Below are positions 7,486-10,809 of a DNA stretch of 10,809 bases, in pieces. The DNA is taken from the NCBI GenBank assembly GCA_964561095.1, contig CAZLNV010000028.1, forward strand, positions 1 to 10,809. The letters are read 5' to 3'. The first letter of the stretch is position 1; every line of letters starts with the position of its first letter. The translations under genes and the position numbers were made by a program. The notes below the pieces were generated by a model. The model did no database searches and was not told where the DNA came from. It worked only from the letters and a program-made list of their open reading frames with translations. The DNA is from CAZLNV01 sp964561095 (GTDB lineage Bacteria; Bacillota_I; Bacilli_A; RF39; UBA660).

Positions 7486-7511
7486 ACAAATATTATGGTT
7501 TATTATAGAAT
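7483..7511 (+). promoter_or_regulatory. Promoter of the 151-aa gene
   Basis: The -35 TTTACA (7483-7488) and -10 TAGAAT (7506-7511) are separated by 17 bp, with one mismatch to consensus in each box. The -35 overlaps the T-tract of the rny terminator. The expected start is near 7518. Confidence 0.7.
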
Positions 7512-7540
7512 ATTATTTGCTGAGAGGATAATAATCTAAA

Positions 7541-7996
7541 ATGAAAAACAGACTAGAAGAATATCAAAATGGTACAGTTTTTAAAATATGTACTTTCAAC
7601 ACTATAAGTCATTTATTTGTAAAAGTTGAAAACATAAAAGAATTTAATAAACAAATTTGTCAATATTTACCATTAGAAATGTATTTTGTAAAAACAGAAA
7701 ATAATGAATTAGAAGAAATATATTCTAAAAGAATATTTGTTATTAAAGATAATAATTTTATAAATATTGAAACAGGAGTGTTCATACCTTTTAAACAAGT
7801 ATATGAAACTTATATGAAAGATTATGGAGAAAAGGTAAGACAAGAAAACAAAAAATATTATAATTGTGAGTCTTTTGAAATTTTATTAAAAAGATTTTTT
7901 GATATTTGTGAAGAGTTACAAAATGATGATATAGAATATAAATCAAGATTAAACTATATGTTACTAAAAAGAGGCTTGAAACTAAATAATGTTTAA
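7541..7996 (+). CDS. Hypothetical 151-aa protein
   Basis: I do not recognise this protein. It looks soluble and mixed alpha/beta, with no signal peptide or membrane span. The first 85 residues alternate short strands and loops (GTVFKICTF, EMYFVKTEN, RIFVIKDN). From residue 88 it is strongly helical and charged (VYETYMKDYGEKVRQENKKYY, then FEILLKRFFDICEEL). ATG 7541 is the first start after an in-frame stop. Its ribosome-binding site GAGAGG (7522-7527) is weak and 13 bases away, so translation may be low. It has its own promoter and sits alone between rny and the NrtR-type gene. There is no strong terminator after it, only an A/T-only hairpin. Confidence 0.75.
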   Translation: MKNRLEEYQNGTVFKICTFNTISHLFVKVENIKEFNKQICQYLPLEMYFVKTENNELEEIYSKRIFVIKDNNFINIETGVFIPFKQVYETYMKDYGEKVRQENKKYYNCESFEILLKRFFDICEELQNDDIEYKSRLNYMLLKRGLKLNNV

Positions 7997-8009
7997 AATA
8001 TTTTTTAAT

Positions 8010-8022
8010 CACTTGACAAGTG
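8010..8022 (+). promoter_or_regulatory. 13-bp palindrome covering the -35 of the nrtR promoter
   Basis: CACTTGACAAGTG is a perfect dyad (CACTTG-A-CAAGTG) that contains the TTGACA element and overlaps the next palindrome by three bases. It may be a second protein-binding site or a by-product of the consensus -35. Confidence 0.4.
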
Positions 8023-8041
8023 TAATAATTACACATATAAT
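8013..8041 (+). promoter_or_regulatory. Full-consensus sigma-A promoter of the NrtR-type gene
   Basis: TTGACA (8013-8018) and TATAAT (8036-8041) both match consensus exactly, with 17-bp spacing. This is the strongest promoter in the window. The expected start is near 8048, just before the AAGGA ribosome-binding site (8050-8054). A palindromic operator fills the spacer, so the promoter is probably kept off by a repressor. Confidence 0.92.
8019..8035 (+). promoter_or_regulatory. Predicted NrtR operator 1 (autoregulatory)
   Basis: GTGTAATAATTACAC (8020-8034) is a perfect 15-bp palindrome in the spacer of the nrtR promoter. It has the form GTGTA-N5-TACAC and includes the GT-N7-AC core that I recall for NrtR sites. 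A second copy lies at 8763-8781. Placement in the spacer would block RNA polymerase directly. Confidence 0.75.
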
Positions 8042-8060
8042 AAATACATAAGGAAAATAT

Positions 8061-8738
8061 ATGGAAAAGAAAAACAAACTTTACAAAAATATTGGAATAC
8101 ACGTTATCTCATCTTTATTTACTGTAGATAAAGGGGTAATAAAGGTTTTACTTATAAAAAGAAACAATGAACCATTTAAAGGGCAATGGGCACTTCCTAG
8201 TGGAGCACTTTATAACAATGAATTATTGAGTGTGGGCGCCAATAGAGAATTAAAAGAAAAAACAGGATTGACTAATATAGCACTAGAACAAATAGGCATA
8301 TTTGACAAAATAGATAGATCATCTTTAATGAGAATGATTGGTGTATCTTTTTTAGGAGTAATAAGTATTGAGAGAGTAAAATTAGAAAAAGTTACTAGCA
8401 AAACAATAGATGCAGATTATTTTCCAATAGAGAAGATTCCTACTAATCTAGCTTATGATCATAATGAAATTGTTAATCATGCTTTAAATGTTTTGAAAGA
8501 AAAAATTACTACAACTAATATACTAGTAAACTTATTTCCAAATAATTTTACATTACCAGAATTACAAAAAGTATATGAAGCTATATTTAATAGAAAGATA
8601 GATAGAAGAAATTTTAGAAAAAAATTAATTGGATTAAATTTGATAGAAGATACTAATAAGACCATTAAATTTGAAGGAAAGAAACCAGCTAAATTATATA
8701 AATTCAAAAACAAAAAAGAAAATAAAAATATATTTTAA
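8061..8738 (+). CDS. nrtR: NrtR-family transcriptional regulator (degenerate Nudix + winged helix)
   Basis: NrtR proteins repress NAD biosynthesis and salvage genes and are released from DNA by ADP-ribose-type ligands bound in a Nudix fold. The 225-aa protein has the Nudix domain (about 10-145) and then the diagnostic C-terminal winged helix (about 155-215: LFPNNFTLPELQKVYEAI, DRRNFRKKL, and the closing PAKLYKF). The Nudix box runs G48-x5-E54-x7-R62-E63-L64-x-E66-K67-x-G69-L70. A lysine at 67 replaces one of the two adjacent metal-binding glutamates, so catalysis is probably lost and the domain acts as a sensor. Start is ATG 8061 with AAGGA at 8050-8054. Its promoter carries a palindrome, so it probably represses itself. 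The family call is firm; its actual targets here are unknown. Confidence 0.9.
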   Translation: MEKKNKLYKNIGIHVISSLFTVDKGVIKVLLIKRNNEPFKGQWALPSGALYNNELLSVGANRELKEKTGLTNIALEQIGIFDKIDRSSLMRMIGVSFLGVISIERVKLEKVTSKTIDADYFPIEKIPTNLAYDHNEIVNHALNVLKEKITTTNILVNLFPNNFTLPELQKVYEAIFNRKIDRRNFRKKLIGLNLIEDTNKTIKFEGKKPAKLYKFKNKKENKNIF

Positions 8739-8762
8739 TGATATATTTTTAAATAAAATAAT

Positions 8763-8781
8763 AAGTGTAAAAAGTACACTT
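8763..8781 (+). promoter_or_regulatory. Predicted NrtR operator 2
   Basis: AAGTGTA (8763-8769) and TACACTT (8775-8781) form perfect 7-bp arms around a 5-bp centre, with the same half-sites and spacing as operator 1. It lies 24 bases after the nrtR stop and directly before a strong AAAGGAGG ribosome-binding site (8783-8790). I cannot find a convincing promoter around it, so it may control a weak promoter or be a leftover. Confidence 0.65.
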
Positions 8782-8782
8782 G

Positions 8783-8937
8783 AAAGGAGGAACAAAAAAA
8801 TATTGTGTATCTATGAAAATGATAGAAGACTATTAATAAGAATAGTTATATGCTAAAAAGCATAAATAAGTATTTCTTAAATGGTAAAAGATTTAGGAAG
8901 ATTAGCTGAATATTTTGATACCCAAAATAGCAAATAG
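8783..8937 (+). pseudogene. Possible remnant of a small gene behind operator 2
   Basis: A near-perfect ribosome-binding site, AAAGGAGG (8783-8790), is followed by no intact gene. In its frame the first usable start is TTG 8803, giving only 17 residues (beginning LCIYENDRRLL) before a stop. Later in the same frame, ATG 8881 opens an 18-residue frame, MVKDLGRLAEYFDTQNSK, whose TAG stop overlaps the ribosome-binding site of the next gene (AGGAGG 8936-8941), the usual layout for two joined operon genes. Between them, other frames read protein-like sequence (MLKSINKYFLNGKRF from 8850). One reading is a short gene broken by frameshifts; another is one or two unannotated small peptides. I do not recognise the fragments. 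Confidence 0.3.
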
Positions 8938-8945
8938 GAGGAAAT

Positions 8946-9689
8946 ATGATAGAAGAAAGAAAAAAACAAATTTTGGAAAGTGAAAAAAGAATAAAAGAAT
9001 TAGAAACATTGAAAAAAAAGTTAAAGAATATTAAAAATCAATATTATTTAGATTACTTTAACGAAAAAAGAGAAGGATATGCTAAATTAGAAGATATACC
9101 AAATATTGCGTATTTAAAAACTAAGGAGTTTCAAAAGCATGATGCTCATCCACTTTCAGAATATTCTATATTTGATCTAAGAAAAATTAGTAAAATGATT
9201 GAATCTTTATTTTTAAAATATGAAGGTAAAGAAGTTCAATCAAAATTATTTATACAAGAAAAAATACATACGCATGATTATAATGATTATATTATTGAAA
9301 TTCCTTACTACATAATTGGAACAAGTGAGTTAAATTTGGATAATGAAAAAAATATTATAATACCATTAACTGAAGATGAATATATATATATGCATAAGCC
9401 AATAGATTTATGGCCTTATCAAACAACTAATTATTATAGTAAGTTAAAAGAAAATAAAAATTTAGTTAAATGTGTAGATCAACGTTCTTATAAAATCCGA
9501 ATTTATGAATATTATAGCAAGCTGATTAATAAATACAGAGGGGAATTATCATTTGATTATAAAAAGCACACTTTTATAAGAGATTTAATATTTAATTTAG
9601 CATATTATAAAAAACACGACAATATAGGAGATTTAGATGATGAAGAGTTAACAAACGTATTTAAAAAAATCTATAAGATAAATAATTAA
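8946..9689 (+). CDS. Hypothetical 247-aa coiled-coil protein
   Basis: I do not recognise this protein. ATG 8946 has a good AGGAGG at 8936-8941. Residues 2-38 are highly charged and helical, probably a short coiled coil. The rest looks globular and soluble, rich in Tyr, Ile and Lys, with likely strands at 114-124 (DYIIEIPYYII) and 136-140 (NIIIP). A conserved-looking aromatic segment EDEYIYMHKPIDLWPYQ (143-159) could be a binding surface. The C-terminus is helical (RDLIFNLAYY, then LTNVFKKIYK). There is no signal peptide or membrane segment. It is 12 bases upstream of the HAD hydrolase gene, so the two are almost certainly co-transcribed. The very high A/T and lysine/asparagine content is stronger than in the core genes and fits an accessory or acquired gene. 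Confidence 0.8.
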   Translation: MIEERKKQILESEKRIKELETLKKKLKNIKNQYYLDYFNEKREGYAKLEDIPNIAYLKTKEFQKHDAHPLSEYSIFDLRKISKMIESLFLKYEGKEVQSKLFIQEKIHTHDYNDYIIEIPYYIIGTSELNLDNEKNIIIPLTEDEYIYMHKPIDLWPYQTTNYYSKLKENKNLVKCVDQRSYKIRIYEYYSKLINKYRGELSFDYKKHTFIRDLIFNLAYYKKHDNIGDLDDEELTNVFKKIYKINN

Positions 9690-9701
9690 AAGGAGAGTTT
9701 T

Positions 9702-10217
9702 ATGGATTTATATTTAGATTTTGATGGAGTATTAGTAGATACAATAAATATTACGTACAAAATGATGGAAAGTTTAAAAATTGATATTAATAATCAAGAA
9801 GAAGTTATAAATTTTTATCAAAAATTAAACTGGTTTAACCTGTTAAGTGGTATTAAACAAATTAATGAGCCGTTTAGATATATTGATGAATTAAAAGAAT
9901 TAGGTATATTTGATATTTATATTTTAACAACAGTTAATTTTTTAGAGGAAATTAAAGATAAAATTGAATATATAAGAAAATATGATAAAAATAAAAAAAT
10001 AATTAGTGCCCCAAGAGGCGTGAATAAAAAAGACTTAGTAAGTGCTAAAAATTCAATTTTAGTAGACGACTATAGCGGTAATTTAATATCTTGGTTGCAA
10101 GCTGGAGGAATACCTATTAAATTCTCGGCTAAAAAACATCAAGACTTTATAACAATAAATTCATTACAAAATTTAACAGATAAATGTTTTATAAAAAAAC
10201 TAAAAAAAGATATATAA
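9702..10217 (+). CDS. HAD-superfamily hydrolase, 5'(3')-deoxyribonucleotidase-like
   Basis: This 171-aa protein is a small HAD phosphatase that resembles the NT5C family of nucleotide 5'-phosphatases. All four HAD motifs are visible: motif I DFDGVLVDT with the nucleophile D6 and acid/base D8, motif II around T76/T77 (YILTTV), motif III at K109/K110 (GVNKKDL), and motif IV VDDYSGN with D122/D123. The WLQAGGIPIKF stretch right after motif IV is typical of NT5C-like proteins from Bacillota and phages. A short helical cap lies between motifs I and II. The likely reaction is dephosphorylation of a nucleoside monophosphate in the cytoplasm; the substrate is not shown by sequence. ATG 9702 has AGGAGAG at 9691-9697. 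The next gene's ATG follows its stop codon directly. Confidence 0.88.
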   Translation: MDLYLDFDGVLVDTINITYKMMESLKIDINNQEEVINFYQKLNWFNLLSGIKQINEPFRYIDELKELGIFDIYILTTVNFLEEIKDKIEYIRKYDKNKKIISAPRGVNKKDLVSAKNSILVDDYSGNLISWLQAGGIPIKFSAKKHQDFITINSLQNLTDKCFIKKLKKDI

Positions 10218-10602
10218 ATGAAAGGAAAAAGATTAATTTACTCACATGGAATAGATAGAACGAGATATAACTGTTATGATGAAGGATGGTATGAAGAATG
10301 GAGTGATGTATTAACATTTACAAAAGGACAGTGGGAATATAAATTTAGACTCTTAGAAGAAGAATATATAATATTATCCGGTGAAATAGAAGGAAGAGGT
10401 TATAATCCCCCCTGAAGCAACACTTTAGGAAGTAGCAACAGTCTATTTGAATTTATTAAATTATATGGATATAGAAACCGCTATTAATAAAATATTAGAA
10501 ATATGTGAAGCTAAACAAGTAAATAAAAATAGATATATTATTACTGGTAAAGATAAAAGTACAGATGAAATTTTGAGTAATGTTAGGAGATTAAAAAAAT
10601 GA
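10218..10602 (+). pseudogene. Broken small gene of unknown function (frameshift plus in-frame stop)
   Basis: The first part reads from ATG 10218, immediately after the HAD gene stop, for 65 residues (MKGKRLIYSHGIDRTRYNC at the start, GRGYNPP at the end) and stops at TGA 10413, just after six C residues (10407-10412). With five C residues the frame would read NPPEATL and run on to TGA 10600. That second frame also has a TAG at 10426, then 57 clean codons (EVATVYLNLLNYMDIETAI and so on). Repairing one base and the amber codon gives about 127 residues. The end overlaps the next start as ATGA, as expected for an intact ancestor in an operon. Two lesions within about 20 bases suggest real decay, though sequencing error at the C-run is possible. 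A separate 45-aa protein from ATG 10465 cannot be excluded. Function unknown. Confidence 0.7.
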
Positions 10603-10809
10603 AATTAGAAGAATATGTAAGAAAAAATGTAGAACACTATTTTGAATTAGGTGTTTCTCTTGTTGAAGCAATAAATATTTTTGTTTATAAACTTACTTTT
10701 AAAAGAGAAGACTTAGAAAAAAGAGATCTAATTATTAGCTTATGCGTAGAAATTTATCAAAAGTATAAAAATAGCTTTCAAAGAAAAGAATGTTCAAATT
10801 TTTGTGAAG
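10599..10809 (+). CDS. Hypothetical protein, N-terminal part (cut by window edge)
   Basis: An open frame starts at ATG 10599, overlapping the preceding stop as ATGA, with a ribosome-binding site TAGGAGA at 10584-10590. It remains open to the end of the window (70 codons, no stop). The visible part is helical and soluble-looking (MKLEEYVRKNVEHYFELG, then SLVEAINIFVYKL, FKREDLEKRDLIISL, VEIYQKYKNSFQRK) and ends with a Cys-containing segment. I do not recognise it. Its coupling to the preceding gene extends the accessory operon beyond this window. Confidence 0.75.
   Translation, partial: MKLEEYVRKNVEHYFELGVSLVEAINIFVYKLTFKREDLEKRDLIISLCVEIYQKYKNSFQRKECSNFCE

Noticed and set aside
7994..8009. 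Possible terminator after the 151-aa gene
   Set aside because: The stem would be only A/T pairs with no stable core, so termination cannot be supported.
8671..8856. 61-codon frame overlapping the 3' end of nrtR
   Set aside because: Most of it is the nrtR coding sequence in another frame; only the part after 8803 follows a plausible ribosome-binding site.
10407..10428. Programmed +1 frameshift at CCC-TGA
   Set aside because: CCC before TGA can be shift-prone, but the shifted frame meets TAG after four codons, so it would give no useful product. Mutation or sequencing error is simpler.
10413..10490. TGA read as tryptophan, extending the 65-aa product
   Set aside because: Tryptophan is TGG throughout the core genes, and the frame that joins the next gene by an ATGA overlap is a different one.
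1..10809. CRISPR arrays, insertion sequences, tRNA genes or attachment sites
   Set aside because: I saw no regularly spaced repeats, transposase motifs, tRNA cloverleaf signatures or direct-repeat boundaries.

Overview
This is an AT-rich, gene-dense stretch in which every gene I can support lies on the + strand. It looks like a low-GC Bacillota chromosome. The main evidence is a type-B (Bacillus-like) RNase P RNA directly after gpsB, an RNase Y gene, a RodZ-like gene followed by pgsA, recA and rny in the same relative order as in Bacillus, and consensus sigma-A promoters with 17-bp spacers. The extreme AT richness suits an uncultured gut-type Bacilli or Mollicutes-related lineage, but I cannot place it further. 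Tryptophan is encoded by TGG and TGA ends at least one gene, so the standard bacterial code seems to apply.

Layout. Positions 1-2402 hold the 3' two-thirds of rpoC, closed by a terminator. A 76-aa protein of unknown function follows (2459-2689). Next is a terminator that overlaps the gpsB promoter (2760-2800), then gpsB (2839-3159), rnpB (about 3158-3501), a short RodZ-like protein (3518-4027) and pgsA (4011-4610). These four are so tightly packed that they are probably one transcription unit. After a terminator come an SOS box and promoter for recA (4755-5792), then a terminator and a separate promoter for rny (5915-7468), then a terminator, a promoter and an unknown 151-aa protein (7541-7996). 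Bacillus cinA, which sits between pgsA and recA there, is absent.

From 8000 onward the window changes from housekeeping to accessory. An NrtR-type regulator (degenerate Nudix domain plus winged helix, 8061-8738) has its own promoter occupied by a perfect palindrome with the pattern GTGTA-N5-TACAC. A second copy of the same pattern lies just after the gene (8763-8781), upstream of a strong ribosome-binding site that now has no intact gene behind it. A compact series follows: an unknown coiled-coil protein (8946-9689), a HAD-family 5'-nucleotidase-like hydrolase (9702-10217), a broken small gene (10218-10602) and the start of another small unknown gene (10599 to the window end). The ATGA overlap and near-zero spacings suggest this is, or was, one operon, possibly under NrtR control.

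The best leads for something new are the NrtR two-operator arrangement and the uncharacterised operon it may govern, the decayed gene behind the second operator, and the twice-mutated gene at 10218. The rest is well-known core machinery with some neat compact regulatory architecture.
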